A program made the position numbers and the translations under genes. A stretch of DNA of 64,000 nucleotides, from NCBI GenBank assembly GCA_963565915.1, contig OY751490.1:3534001-3598000 (forward strand). Direction: 5' to 3'. The notes beneath the pieces were generated by a model. It was not told where the DNA came from. It made no database searches and saw only the letters and a list, made by a program, of their open reading frames with translations. Every line of letters starts with the position of its first letter. The stretch's first letter is position 1. This DNA comes from Entoloma clypeatum. Its lineage: Eukaryota > Basidiomycota > Agaricomycetes > Agaricales > Entolomataceae. Positions 1-10,038 of this stretch are shown here, in pieces.

Positions 1-320
1 ACTCCTATGGGATTTTTCAATCCCATAGGAGTGGGTTTTTGGCTGTACAGTCCTATGGAGTCCAATCATAGTCCGTTGGACTCCATAGGACTCCGATGGA
101 CTCCTACCCAGTGGACTCTGTGGAGTATGATGGACTGAGGGTCCAGCACTGACCCACAGTTTCTGCTTTTTCTGAGCAGAGTCCATTGGACTCCAATGGT
201 CTCCATCACACTCCATTGGAGTGTGTAGGAATGCATAAAAAATAAAAATAAAAAAAAACCACCTACAAGAATTGAACTGAAGACCTGCTGAATACAATGC
301 AGCAACGATGGAAACTACTG
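1..320. repeat. Degenerate ATGGAGTCC/GGACTCCAT repeat block
   Basis: The stretch is built from short, partly palindromic words of the type TCCATTGGACTCC and TCCGATGGACTCC, repeated about ten times at irregular spacing. The first 33 bases form an almost perfect palindrome around ATTTTTCAAT. A related block lies at 1640-1835. No gene is supported. Confidence 0.6.
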
Positions 321-324
321 GACC

Positions 325-1330
325 ATGGGGAAATTGAGGGTAGGAGGTGGGCTCACCCTATATACTCACTGCCACATCACAACACACATCACTGACAAAT
401 CAGGTGAGTTTCAATTTGCTTTTTTCTTTCAACCACTCACCTCTCTTGCCATCGCACGTCACGACCATGGTGACCACAGTAAGCCCTCCCCTCATCATTG
501 TCTTCACTCACTCATTGACCCTGGCCCCCCTCGCCATGCCACATCACACCTGGCATCGTTGGCTGCAATGAGTAAGCCTACCTCCACCTTTGTTACCCAT
601 GCACTGACAGACATGATGACTAGCGCTGAAGGCTGCCACACCATCTCCCGACTTTGCCCACCTTCCCTCACCGAACTACCATGTAATGCCCCAACCACCC
701 TTCCCACCTGTCCCACATCACAGGACACGGCCAGAGACACGCCCCAGATGCGTTGGCCACACACCTGACCCTTCGTGCCACATCACGACCTGGGTGAGCA
801 CCCCTCCACACCCACACGCACCCGCCTGACACCTGCCGCGTCACCAGCCCTCGTACCTGCCTCTCACCACCTAACACCATCCAGCCACGTCCCACTACCT
901 CCAGCCGTGTCCCACCACCCCCATCCACCCACCACTACTGTCTCCCCACCTCCCTGCCTACATGCACAAACCCCCCAGACCCCACCCTCTCTTCACTTCA
1001 GGCATGTCCCCTGTCTCCTCGAAATACCACCTAGCCCTTCTCACCGTCCCACATCAGGGAAGCCTACCAGATGCGCCGGCCATGCGCCTGACCCCTGACA
1101 GCTGCCATGTCACCATGGGCAACACCTGTACTGCACCCTGCACACCCCAGCCGCCGTCCAACCACCCTCCATGTTGTGCCACGTCACAGGATGTGCCGCC
1201 CTGATACCTGACACCACAAGCGGGGAGCACCTGCTGCAGACCCACACGCCCTTATCGCACCCTGCATGCTCCACACCACCGCAGCCCTAGTACCCCCAAC
1301 GCTCGCTGCGTCACCCTCCCTTCCCCTGTT
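325..1330. other. C-rich low-complexity stretch, no gene seen
   Basis: The sequence is rich in C and A and repeats words such as CCACATCAC, CCACGTCAC and GCCATGTCACC at loose intervals. Frames stay open here on both strands because stop codons are rare in this composition, but their translations are low-complexity Pro/Thr/His strings without motifs. It is best read as a decayed minisatellite. Confidence 0.5.
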
Positions 1331-1349
1331 GTACTGTACCCCCTTGCCT

Positions 1350-1530
1350 CGTACCTCCCCCCGCCTTATGTGGGGGGTTATTAATTGATTTTTTGTATTT
1401 TGTATATGTCGCATCTCCCCTGCCTTATGCGGGGGTAATAAATTTATTTCGTGTATTTCTCATGGTCCCCCCACCCCCCCAACTCTTGCCATGCCTCTTG
1501 CCTCGACAATTGAGGGGGGTTATCTTTTAT
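1350..1530. repeat. Two or three units of a C-tract plus GCCTTATG repeat
   Basis: The words CCCCCGCCTTATGTGGGGGG and CCCCTGCCTTATGCGGGGG recur about 65 bases apart. Each forms a small C-tract/G-tract hairpin and is followed by an AT-rich TAATAAATT or TTATTAATT segment. A third C-tract follows near 1468. No coding potential is seen. Confidence 0.4.
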
Positions 1531-1639
1531 TTAGTTTGTATTGTTAGATTACATTGTACAAAATCAATGAAATACAATTGAAGCTACAGTACTGAAAGGG
1601 AGTGAATAAGAATAGCATTTACTGCCATCAAACCTTATT

Positions 1640-1835
1640 CCACCACAGTATTCCAACGGAATCTGCTATCAGAGTCTGATGGAGTCCGACGGAAGCATCA
1701 AAAGTTAAAATAGACTTTGAACGGATTCTGTCGGACTCCATCAGACTCCATCAGACTCTGTTGGATTCCACTCAAAAAAATAAACTTTTGGGAGGAGTCT
1801 GTTGGACTCCGACAGACTCCACCGGAGACTATGGG
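1640..1835. repeat. Second ATGGAGTCC-type repeat block
   Basis: Repeats of ACTCCATCAGACTC and GGAGTCCGACGG match the block at 1-320 in style. The two blocks flank the low-complexity stretch and may be the ends of one non-autonomous element, but no clean terminal repeat can be defined by eye. Confidence 0.5.
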
Positions 1836-1919
1836 GGAGTGTAAAGTAGACCCAGGCACCCATGATGAAACATTGGAACTTGCCGACCTCGGCAATGGCC
1901 GACAATCAAACAATATATG

Positions 1920-2144
1920 AAGTCCCATCATAAGTACTTCTTGCCTCCCTCTCCCTTCTCTGTCCCTCTGTCAGACCACTGACGCGACACACGAGAACGG
2001 CAGAATGCATGATGAATGGGATCGGACATGTGAGAAACGTCGCAACACACACCAACAGATGCGAGAGGGGCGGGACATGCACCAGCAGATGCAAGGAAGC
2101 ACCCCCTGCCATTCACCTCATGTCAGACCACTGATGAAACATGC
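1920..2144. other. Repeat-like flank of the 107-bp inverted repeat, no gene
   Basis: This stretch contains the phrase GTCAGACCACTGA twice and purine-rich words such as AGATGCGAGAGGGG. It looks like a decayed minisatellite adjoining the inverted repeat that starts at 2145. No gene is supported. Confidence 0.35.
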
Positions 2145-2251
2145 AAGAATGGTGGGCCAGACACGAGAGACAATGACACACAAAAATGACAGAACACAAT
2201 GGCGCAAGGTGGAGGGGTGGACAAGGATGGCCGAAGTCCCATGATGGGCAA
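2145..2251 (+). repeat. Left copy of a 107-bp perfect inverted repeat
   Basis: The 107 bases from AAGAATGGTGGGCCAG to CATGATGGGCAA reappear as an exact reverse complement at 11443-11549, 9.2 kb away. The two copies enclose the assembly gap, the duplicated block and the small-gene cluster. They could be terminal inverted repeats of one large element or two dispersed copies of a common repeat. Confidence 0.75.
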
Positions 2252-2257
2252 GGAGTG

Positions 2258-2797
2258 AAGCGGTTCTAGCATTGAAGTTCAAGGATTTAGTAGCGCGCAA
2301 AGGTGAGTATCCCTTGTTGTCAGGCATTTAACAGTTATTGATGTACTTCTAAGTGGACGACTGTCCTATCTGCAGGTTATCCTTGCGATACGACCACGTT
2401 TCATGGTGTAGAGGTCAAAGTGATGGATATTCATGTCGGTACAAACCCGACGTCTTCCTCAAACAGATAGAGCATTAAGATAGAGCATTATCCAACGTTA
2501 TGGGAGGAGATTAGATTGAAAAGAGATGATTGGTAGCACAACCTCATGTACTAGATTAGATTATCGGATAACCGCAGGGCCGAAGGCCCTCTTTCACCAG
2601 TGAATTATTCACCAATCTGTCATTGACATTATTTTCTATGATTTGTTTCAGACCATGGGACCTCTATAACTTTAAATCTGTGGCTAATCTTCTTAAAATA
2701 AATACATACTTGATAAAATATGCTCCCCTACTCATTACTTGTTCCTGTGTAGATATAATGAGGACATGTGCAATGTTTTTCAACATTTGTTTACATG
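2258..2797 (+). repeat. Direct duplicate (copy 1) of 9834-10366, cut by the gap
   Basis: About 535 bases are nearly identical to 9834-10366; three single-base differences are visible near 2386, 2421 and 2496. The block carries the last bases of exon 2, an intron (GTGAGT..CAG) and the terminal exon of the gene that is complete at 9454-10038, so here it is a 5'-truncated pseudogene fragment (about 2262-2460). The copy stops exactly at the run of Ns, which suggests either a true tandem duplication or an unresolved assembly or haplotype join. Confidence 0.85.
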
Positions 2798-2997
2798 NNN
2801 NNNNNNNNNNNNNNNNNNNNNNNNNNNNNNNNNNNNNNNNNNNNNNNNNNNNNNNNNNNNNNNNNNNNNNNNNNNNNNNNNNNNNNNNNNNNNNNNNNNN
2901 NNNNNNNNNNNNNNNNNNNNNNNNNNNNNNNNNNNNNNNNNNNNNNNNNNNNNNNNNNNNNNNNNNNNNNNNNNNNNNNNNNNNNNNNNNNNNNNNN
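2798..2997. other. Assembly gap of 200 Ns
   Basis: An unsequenced run of exactly 200 Ns. The fixed length suggests a placeholder rather than a measured distance. It separates duplicate copy 1 from the small-gene cluster. Confidence 0.99.
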
Positions 2998-3339
2998 GTT
3001 TCCCATGCTTGATCGATCATCCACTGATGAACACGTTGCCATCAACTGATTGACAGAAATTATAAAACTCCGACAACGGACTCACCATAGTCGAAATACT
3101 CCACTGCCTTGAGAGGGAGGGCAGCAGGAAGGAGGATCAAACTGACGACATACTCCCAATAAAGGTCGTCGGGGTTGGTGAACACAGTAAAAGACTGTGT
3201 TTCGTGGTTCTCTCCCTCTGAATAGTGGAACGGAGGTCGACGTAGAACGTGGCATAACGACGACGAGGGGAGGGGCGTGGTCGTCGTGGTACAGAACAGA
3301 GAAGCGTTGTGCTGACATAAACCCTGGAAGGGTACCCAT
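2998..3339 (-). pseudogene. Fragment of cluster gene family, homologous to 8150-8570
   Basis: Read on the minus strand, a frame with no ATG nearby runs through the segments TVFTNPDDLYWEYVV and LPLKAVEYFDY. It is then interrupted by an intron (GTGAGT at 3085 to CAG at 3024), after which DDRSSMGN follows until the assembly gap. The same exon-intron-exon order occurs on the plus strand at about 8150-8570. There the Trp codon of DLYWEYV is a TGA stop, so this copy keeps the ancestral codon. Conservation of the protein frame and of the intron shows that the sequence was coding. The 3' part is lost in the gap and the 5' part has no start. The function is unknown. Confidence 0.6.
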
Positions 3340-3419
3340 GTAACGTGATACTACATCGCTATACTGAACTTACTAACCATGAGAGAACTCTTAAACTAAT
3401 GCTCTTAACTAATGCTTTG

Positions 3420-3620
3420 CGCGATGTTGCGTGCGTGCTTTCGCTAGAATCTTATTAGGGCGAAAGCACTTTTTATCACAACACATGTCAACACCTTATC
3501 AGTAGAACACAAAAATCCCCGGTTTGAATCAGTTGCTGATTCTCATCACAAGAACAAACAGATAAGCACCGCCGCACTCTGGGCCTTTGGCCCGGCGGGT
3601 ATTGGCAAATATAACTAGGG
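3420..3620 (-). repeat. Intergenic cassette A, copy 1, with hairpin 3435-3469
   Basis: About 200 bases recur nearly unchanged at 4561-4765 and, inverted or truncated, at 5150-5254, 7620-7760 and 9050-9230. The core is a hairpin with a 10-bp perfect stem, GTGCTTTCGC and GCGAAAGCAC, around a 15-base loop. A second small stem, GGGCC-N3-GGCCC, lies at the end that adjoins the 3' end of each gene. The cassette separates genes of the cluster and may contain a gene end and the next promoter. Confidence 0.7.
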
Positions 3621-3649
3621 TTACACATCGTGCTAAGTCTCTAATATGG

Positions 3650-4279
3650 CTAATGCTCTAAATAACTCTCATATGTCTCTCCGCCTAACACCTCTCGCTG
3701 ACGCTCAATGCTCCAATAGTCGCCTTCCTCCTCCTCGCTATCCAACTCCTGATCTGTATCACCTGACTCTGACTCCGTCCAATCGCTAATAAGGGGATCG
3801 AGATGCGAGGTACGGTTGCGTATATCGATATACAAGATAGTGTCGTGTTCGAACAACGCTTCGACAAGGAGGTAGTGGATACCGAACGACCGGTTCAACG
3901 GTAACTTCTCAATAGACTTGTCTCCCATAGTACAATCTAAAGTATGTAGCGCGGGCTAGAACAATACTTTAATAACAATAAAAACAATAACAATATAACG
4001 ACTCACCTGAGATAGAGGGCCGGTACGCCCAAATGTCCCCTCCAATAACGGTCCTTCAACAGTAGATTGATAACGATCCAAAGACGTCGTACACAGCTCC
4101 TTAAACCATAGACTGATCTTCACATCTCCCACTCCTCGATAGACTGATGATCGTAGACGTAACACGTTGCGATCCAGAGGATGACCCGAAGGGCCATTGC
4201 TATCGTACTTGATGAGTATTGATTGTCGTATACCACCAACGAAGAAGTGACTAACAGAGAGCGCCATAGTACGGTCCAT
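3650..4279 (-). CDS. Two-exon gene of unknown function, acidic C-terminus
   Basis: The exons are 4279-4007 and 3955-3650, split by a 51-base intron (GTGAGT..CTAG). Together they make 193 codons in one frame, giving 192 residues. The start MDRTMALSV is chosen because it lies just behind the conserved cassette B, at the same relative place as the starts MPTHHS and MPTHRS of the sister genes. I do not recognise the protein. It begins with a mixed hydrophobic segment (SHFFVGGIRQS), and its C-terminal 50 residues are acidic, with DQELDSEEEEGDYW near residue 170. A truncated copy of exon 2 follows at 4790-4905. No signal peptide or catalytic motif is seen. The consistent splicing arithmetic and the duplicated exon argue for a real gene, but expression is unproven. 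Confidence 0.6.
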
Positions 4280-4309
4280 AGCGAGCGTAGGTGAGAGTAG
4301 TGGTGGTGG

Positions 4310-4765
4310 GGGAAAGGAAGAATGAATCTTCCCACAGTCGCAAGGCTCCACATGTGAAACACGTGTAATGTGCCTGAACGCACAGACCACCTAACGGTGG
4401 TAGAGAGAGCAACGTCCTAGTGGAGTTCTATAATTTCTGTCAATCAACGGAAGATGCCGAGTAGAATGATGGGACGTTGTGCGAGGTCACTGAGTAACGT
4501 GACTCTAACCCTGGAAGGCTGCTTAAGTAATGACCACCGGCAACAAGGACAGGCCGGGGTAAGCGCGATGTTGGGTGCGTGCTTTCGCTAGAATCTTATT
4601 AGGGCGAAAGCACTTTTTATCACAACACATGTCAACACCTTATCAGTAGAACACAAAAATCCCTGGTTTGAATCAGTTGCTGATTCTCATCACAAGAACA
4701 AACAGATAAGCACCGCCGCACTCTGGGCCTTCGGCCCGGCGGGTATTGGCAAATATAACTAGGGT
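4310..4765 (-). repeat. Composite intergenic cassette (B + linker + A), inverted copy
   Basis: Cassette B (about 4310-4440) contains a CCACC-GTTA-GGTGG hairpin and the imperfect palindrome CACATGTGAAACACGTGT. Next come a linker with CCCTGGAAGG and then cassette A with its hairpin at 4579-4613. The whole unit, read on the minus strand, precedes the gene starting at 4279. The same order occurs at 4906-5254 (minus) and 7620-8010 (plus). Its position upstream of several start codons suggests promoter function. Confidence 0.7.
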
Positions 4766-4789
4766 TTTACATCGTGCTAAGTCCCTAAT

Positions 4790-4905
4790 ATGACTAATGC
4801 TCTAAATAACTCTCATATGTCTCTCCGCCTAACACCTCTCCAATAGTCGCCTTCCTCCTCCTCGCTATCCAACTCCTGATCTGTATCACCTGACTCTGAC
4901 TCAAT
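4790..4905 (-). pseudogene. Truncated copy of exon 2 of the 3650-4279 gene
   Basis: The last part of the acidic exon is repeated here, including the stop region and the codons for GDTDQELDSEEEEGD. It is fused directly to cassette B at about 4905, and the 5' half of the gene is absent. A short internal segment (about 12 bases around the codons for SIERQR) is deleted relative to the intact copy. It is evidence of segmental duplication with deletion. Confidence 0.7.
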
Positions 4906-5254
4906 CTTCCCACAGTCGCAGAGCTCCACATGTGAAACACGTGTGATGTGCTTGACGCACAGACCACCTAACGGTGGTGAGAGGACAACGTCCTAGTGGA
5001 GTTTTATAATTTCTATCAATCAACGGAAGATGCCGAACAACTGATGGGACATTGTGTCATGTAAGCGAGGTCACTGAGTAATGTGACTATAACCCTGGAA
5101 GGGTGCTTAAGTAATGACCACCAGTAATGTGGACAGGCCAGGGTAAGCGCGATGTTGGGTGCATGCTTTCGCTAGAATCTTATTAGGGCTAAAGCACTTT
5201 TTATCACAACACACGTCAACACCTTATCAGTAGAACACAAAAATCCCCGGTTGG
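4906..5254 (-). repeat. Composite intergenic cassette, second inverted copy
   Basis: Cassette B at about 4906-5035 is followed by the linker and by a shortened cassette A with a slightly degenerate hairpin at 5163-5196 (GGGCTAAAGC instead of GGGCGAAAGC). Cassette A breaks off at about 5252, where an exon fragment of another cluster gene begins. Confidence 0.7.
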
Positions 5255-5395
5255 TACCTCACGAGGAACAACGTCCTCTGAAGGTAGAGCGTTCCATGCG
5301 ACTCTATCCACCTTGACTCCTTCTTCTCCAATAACCGCCTTAACAAACGAAGGGAAGAGAAGCGTTTCCACTAGAACGACGTCGAACTAGCGAAA
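5254..5395 (-). pseudogene. Exon fragment paralogous to exon 1 of the 9454 gene
   Basis: Read on the minus strand it encodes ETLLFPSFVKAVI, then EEGVKVDRVAWN and SEDVVPREV. The intact plus-strand gene at 9454-9653 has ETLLFPSFVKAVI, EGVKVDRVEWN and SEDVVPHEV. Most differences are conservative or silent, so the protein was under selection. Both ends of the fragment are fused to cassette sequence (GCGAAAGCAC at 5394-5403), so it is a remnant created by rearrangement. Confidence 0.75.
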
Positions 5396-5775
5396 GCACA
5401 CATGCAACATTGCGTACCGTATAGCTTGTCTAGCGTTCAGTTCTAGTTCTTGTACTTTAGAGTTTTAAGCAATGTTACTCCTGCACTCTTTGTGCATACT
5501 TTTCATTGAGACAGTTAAGAGTTGAGAGATGGTATAGATCCTTTGCAGGGGACTGTCCTTTGGGGCGAAGGACACACATGGGCAATGCCCTTTGCCCACA
5601 TCACATGGGGTACCACATTGTCACTCCACAACATGAGTCACTCATGGTTACCACGTGCCCTCCATCAGGAGCTGTGCGACTGTGGGAAGATTCATTCTTC
5701 TAGCGAAAGCACGCACCCAACATCGCGCAAAGCATTAGTTAAGAGCATTAGTTTAAGAGTTCTCTCACGGTTAGT

Positions 5776-6114
5776 AAGTTCAGTATAGCGATGTAGTATC
5801 ACAGACTCTCTTCTGCGACTATATCGTCTCCTTGTTGGGTGATTATTATGACGAAGTCAAATGGGCTAGTAAGGTTAAAGGACCTTTGCGGGATCATATC
5901 GACTATGGTGCAGGTGAGTACATCGTTTCACGTGTTTAGTGATTCAACTGCTGATTAGCTTATCGTCTCTCATCTGCTAGGTTTTGGAAAGCTACCAGTC
6001 ACTCGCAAGGATGCGTTATCCATCTACGACAACTTCCAGTACTTAGAGCGACCCAATATTTTGGTCGACTTCTACCGCTACTTGGATGAGGACAGCGACA
6101 GGCGACTACCATGA
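5776..6114 (+). pseudogene. Two-exon fragment of a cluster gene, 3' end intact
   Basis: An open frame without ATG runs from about 5776 to 5913 (FCDYIVSLLGDYYDEVKW and onward). It is joined by a GTGAGT..CTAG intron (5914-5980) to a second exon that ends at the TGA at 6112. The second exon reads FGKLPVTRKDALSIYDN, then LVDFYRYLDEDSDRRLP. The phase is kept across the intron. Upstream lies a half cassette with GCGAAAGCACGCACCC at about 5702. It may be the 3' part of a gene whose first exon was lost, or a gene with a non-ATG-proximal first exon. No family is recognised. Confidence 0.45.
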
Positions 6115-6299
6115 GGCACTCGGAAGTATTCGGAACTACTACGGAAGCGAAGCGTCAGTTATCAATTACATCAGTCACGTTTAGAGTCATGTGGGTATAG
6201 CTCATGTTATCTTTCATCCACCTCTAGTTTGATTACGATATGCGACAGACCTCGTATCATCACGAGCGATCAAGCGAGAAGAGCGGAGCGAATCCCCTC

Positions 6300-6600
6300 C
6301 TTGGCTAGCGAAAGCACACACCCAGCACTGTGCTCACTCCACCTGTCATTGCACCCGGTTTAGTCAGGTGATCTAGTCTCACGTTACTTGAGACACCCTT
6401 CCAGGGATTATGTCAGCTACTCGTGACCTCGTTTACACGACACAACGTCCCATCAATGGTTCGGCATCTTCTGTTGATTGACAGAAATTATAGAACTCCG
6501 CTAGGGCGTTGTCCTCTCACCACCGTTAGGTGGTCTGTGCATCAAGCACATCACATGTGTTTCACATGTGGAGTCCTTCCACTGTGGGAAAATTCATTCT
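6300..6600 (+). repeat. Partial cassette (half hairpin + linker + B), plus orientation
   Basis: It begins with the half-hairpin GCGAAAGCACACACCC, continues with the CCCTTCCAGGG linker and ends with cassette B (CCACCGTTAGGTGG and CACATGTGTTTCACATGTGG). The left half of the cassette A hairpin is missing. Similar half hairpins occur at about 5394 and 5702. Confidence 0.65.
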
Positions 6601-6782
6601 TCCCTTGCTCGCCATACAAGTTAGTGTTCTCACACTGTTGATCATCGTCTACAATGACGAGGAGTGGCCACATCCACTTTCTGAGTGGACATTAGGGTAG
6701 GTTCTATGTTTATGTCAGCACAACACTTCTCTGTTGTGTACCACGACCACCAGTACCATCACATTTACACGTGTATGACGCT

Positions 6783-7400
6783 ATGCCGACTCATCATTCT
6801 ACGCTACCTACGGTCATCGCAGTCACTCTACTTCGTAGTTTATCTATGCTCAATACTTGAGTCATTCGACTACCCCATCACCGATACCCTCTGGTACGGT
6901 TCTAGTGTTAGCAGTACCTTACAATGGTAAGTCATGTGATATAGTACATACTACTACTAATGGTCTATTCATTAGCAGGCAGTTTGGACGACTGCCTTAC
7001 ACTTTACTCAACGCACATATTTATTGGGACACTACGATCAGTGAATCGTCTACACCGCCCTCGTTCGCTTCGCTCCCTTCCAACAGCGTCGAGTTGATCA
7101 AGTCTTCAAGTACGAGCACCCTTCATATCCCTCGCCTATGTCAATGTGTCAGTTTATGGAGGTTATGCCCTGCACATACTGTTTATGGTCTACAAGGTAT
7201 TGCAATTTTCTAAAGAGTACTCACGTCTCTGGATGCCTTACAGTATGGATATTGGATTACACATCAATTGGGCCAGGACGATGACATGGAGGATACATGA
7301 CAACAACCCCCTCACGCCTTACCAGCATTATCGTCATACGATCAGATTAGCGCAGCAGGAGAGATTAGATTATTTGAGGAAGAGATCACTTAAAGCATAG
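6783..7400 (+). pseudogene. Degenerate cluster gene with several introns
   Basis: A start MPTHHS at 6783 matches the starts of the genes at 8051 and 9454. Downstream, an intron-like GTAAGT..TTAGCAG stretch (about 6926-6978) is followed by an exon frame containing ALVRFAPFQQRRVDQVF and SYPSPMSMCQFMEVMPC. That frame is broken by a TGA near 7040. A last open segment ends at the TAG at 7398-7400. I cannot assemble one uninterrupted frame, so this is probably a decayed member of the family. The exact exon structure is uncertain. Confidence 0.35.
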
Positions 7401-7619
7401 TGATTAGATTACCGGTGGACAGCATAGCATACTTAGCACGATGTAATCCCCCTAGATTAGATTATCAAGTGTCGCCGGGCCGAAACACGTGTGATGTGCT
7501 TGACGCACAGACCACCTAACAGTGGTTGAGGGACAACGTCCTAGCGGAGTTCTATAATTTCTGTCAATCAATGGAAGCACGCGATGTGGCCTTCGTTCTA
7601 CCTACCAACCCCCCTCGCA

Positions 7620-8010
7620 TTGTGATGAGAATCAACCCTTGATCGTTTTCGGGGATTTTGATGCAAGTTTTGATGGGCTTGTTGATGTGTGTTATTACAA
7701 AGTGCTTTCGCCCTTATAAGATTCTAGCGAAAGCATGCACCCAACATCGCGCTTACCCTGGCCTGTCCACATTACTGGTGGTCATTACTTAAGCACCCTT
7801 CCAGGGTTATAGTCACATTACTCAGTGACCTCGCTTACATGACACAATGTCCCATCAGTTGTTCGGCATCTTCCGTTGATTGATAGAAATTATAAAACTC
7901 CACTAGGACGTTGTCCTCTCACCACCGTTAGGTGGTCTGTGCGTCAAGCACATCACACGTGTTTCACATGTGGAGCTCTGCGACTGTGGGAAGATTCATT
8001 CTTCCCTTCC
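7620..8010 (+). repeat. Composite intergenic cassette, plus orientation
   Basis: It is the full reverse-orientation counterpart of 4310-4765: cassette A with a hairpin at 7702-7736, the linker with CCCTTCCAGGG, then cassette B with CCACCGTTAGGTGG. It lies directly upstream of the gene start at 8051. An extra inverted piece of cassette B precedes it at about 7485-7575. Confidence 0.7.
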
Positions 8011-8050
8011 CCCCACCACCGCCACCTATCCTCCTACCATCACTACGCTA

Positions 8051-8954
8051 TGCCGACACATCATTCTGTTAACTGGCAAGTTACATCTGATTTCAACCCG
8101 TTGACCTGTATCAGTAAACAGGTTACTGTTCATATGACAAAAGCACGTGATGTGGCCTTCGTTCTACCTACCGAAGCTTCTCTGTTGTGTACCACGACGA
8201 CCACACCCCTCTCCTTGTCATCCTTCATGGTCTACTATGCCTATAGTCTCTCTCCGCTTTCCTTTAGTAGAAACGATATATCGTTTGGATGGTATTATGC
8301 AGTTCTACAAGACAGGCTACTACTCAGAGGGAGAAAACAATGAAACATTGTCTTTTACTGTGTTCACCGACCCCGACGATCTTTATTGAGAATATGTTGT
8401 CTCCCTCATCCTCCTTCCCGCTGTCCTTCCACTGAAGGCAGTGGAGTACTTCAACTACAGTGAGTCATTGTTGGAGTTTTATAATTTCTGTCAATCATTT
8501 GATGGTAACGTGTTCATCAGTCGATGATCGATCAAGCATGGGAAACTGGAAGAAGTTTGGATTATGTGGTTCCGATAAAACCGCTTATTACGTGTATTCA
8601 TATTACACAATTGGTCATGGGTCTAGGGACACGCGGCAACCGACACGCGAGATGTTAGAACAGTCAGATGACTGGCAGGTGTTTGTAGGGGTTAGACCAC
8701 ATGTGTTTGATTATGGTGACGGCTCGGGAGATGCCGACCTCTCTTGTTTTGTTACCACCACCAGGCATGTCCAAGTACGCGAGAAGATCGTTCACAACTA
8801 TACAGTGAGTATTTATTTGGTATAGCAGTCAGCGATTATTGATATGTTTTTTGTTAAGCTAGAGAAGGAGCGAGTGTATGGCGAGCAAGGGAAGATACGC
8901 CATCCTCATCAAAAGGTTAGATATATGCCCATGGGATACATGAGGCGAACATGA
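8051..8954 (+). pseudogene. Multi-exon cluster gene with a TGA at a conserved Trp
   Basis: The start is MPTHHSVNW at 8051. A later frame contains YSEGENNETLSF, TVFTDPDDLY, then TGA (8387-8389), then EYVVSLILLP. The paralogue at 2998-3339 has TGG at that point. An intron (8460-8520) leads to an exon 8521-8804 containing DDRSSMGNWKKFGLCGSDK and FVGVRPHVFDYGDGSGDADL. A second intron (8805-8858) leads to a final exon 8859-8954 ending in MGYMRRT. Phases agree at the last two junctions. The join between the MPTHHS frame and the YSEGEN frame needs a frameshift or an intron I cannot place. The family is unrecognised. Confidence 0.5.
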
Positions 8955-9049
8955 GTCAGAGATGGAGATGATAGATAATGGACCATAGTGATCAGATAAT
9001 AGCATACTTAGCACGATGTAACCCCCTAGATTAGATTATCGGATAACCG

Positions 9050-9432
9050 CAGGGCCAAAGGCCCAGAGCGCAGTCTTCATCTTTGTTTGTTCTTGTGATG
9101 AGAATCAACTTTTGATCGTTTTCGGGGATTTTGATGCAAGTTTTGATGGGCTTGTTGCTGTGTGTTTACACACAAAGTGCTTTCGCCCTTATAAGATTCT
9201 AGCGAAAGCACGCACCCAACATTGCGTCAAGTATTAGTTAAGAGCATTAGTATTGGTTTTCTCTCACGGTTAGTAGAGTCAGTATAGCGATGTAGTATCA
9301 CATTACATGGGTAATTATAAAACTCCGCTAGGGCGTTGTCCCTCAACCACCGTTAGGTGGTCTGTGCATCAAGCACATCACACATGTTTCACATGTGGAG
9401 CCCTTCCACTGTGGGAAGATTCATTCTTCCTT
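9050..9432 (+). repeat. Composite intergenic cassette upstream of the 9454 gene
   Basis: It starts with the GGGCCAAAGGCCC stem, continues with cassette A (hairpin 9177-9211), then a different linker shared with 5720-5810, and ends with cassette B (9320-9432). It is the promoter-proximal sequence of the best preserved gene of the cluster. Confidence 0.7.
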
Positions 9433-9453
9433 CCCCCCACCACTACCTATGCT

Positions 9454-10038
9454 ATGCCGACACATCGTTCCACTATTCCTGACTACCATTGGTCAGAGTA
9501 TGATACAGTCTCTCAGTTCGACACTGTTCTAGCGGAAACCCTCTTGTTCCCTTCGTTCGTTAAGGCAGTTATAGAACCTGAGGGGGTCAAGGTGGATAGA
9601 GTCGAATGGAACACTTTATCCTCTGAGGACGTCGTTCCTCATGAGGTTTCATGGTGAGTAGTCATACGATCTTCGTATAGTGTTTCACTAACAAGTTTTA
9701 CAGTTTAGAAGGTCATACGTTGTTACCCGTCAATCGATACCTCGCTATGCAATTGTACAAGACTATCAGCGACAATCGATGGCTATTACAACAATTCTAC
9801 TACTGGATATTGGAGAAGAGGAGCGAAGGGTTTCTAGCGTTGAAGTTCAAGGATTTAGTAGCGCGCAAAGGTGAGTATCCCTTGTTGTCAGGCATTTAAC
9901 AGTTATTGATGTACTTCTAAGTGGACGACTGTCCTATCTGCAGGTTATTCTTGCGATACGACCACGTTTCATGGTGTAGAGGTCAAAGCGATGGATATTC
10001 ATGTCGGTACAAACCCGACGTCTTCCTCAAACAGATAG
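9454..10038 (+). CDS. Intact three-exon cluster gene, unknown 153-residue protein
   Basis: The exons are 9454-9653, 9704-9870 and 9944-10038, with GT..AG introns of 50 and 73 bases. They sum to 462 bases, so the frame is preserved throughout and gives 153 residues. The start MPTHRSTIPDYHW follows cassette B closely and is shared as MPTHHS by two sister genes. Exon 1 has the duplicated segment ETLLFPSFVKAVI and EGVKVDRVEWN. Exon 2 has an amphipathic, aromatic stretch around QLYKTISDNRWLLQQF. The end is VGTNPTSSSNR. Its last two exons are duplicated at 2258-2460. I do not recognise the protein family and see no signal peptide, transmembrane segment or catalytic signature. Confidence 0.65.

Noticed and set aside
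325..768. A 147-codon frame at the start of the window
   Set aside because: Low-complexity Thr/Pro/His composition, no motif, and overlapping open frames on both strands.
8387..8389. TGA read as tryptophan (mitochondrial-type code) in the small-gene cluster
   Set aside because: The genes have spliceosomal-type introns, use TGA as plausible terminal stops (for example 6112), and the paralogue has TGG at this site, so a nonsense mutation is simpler.
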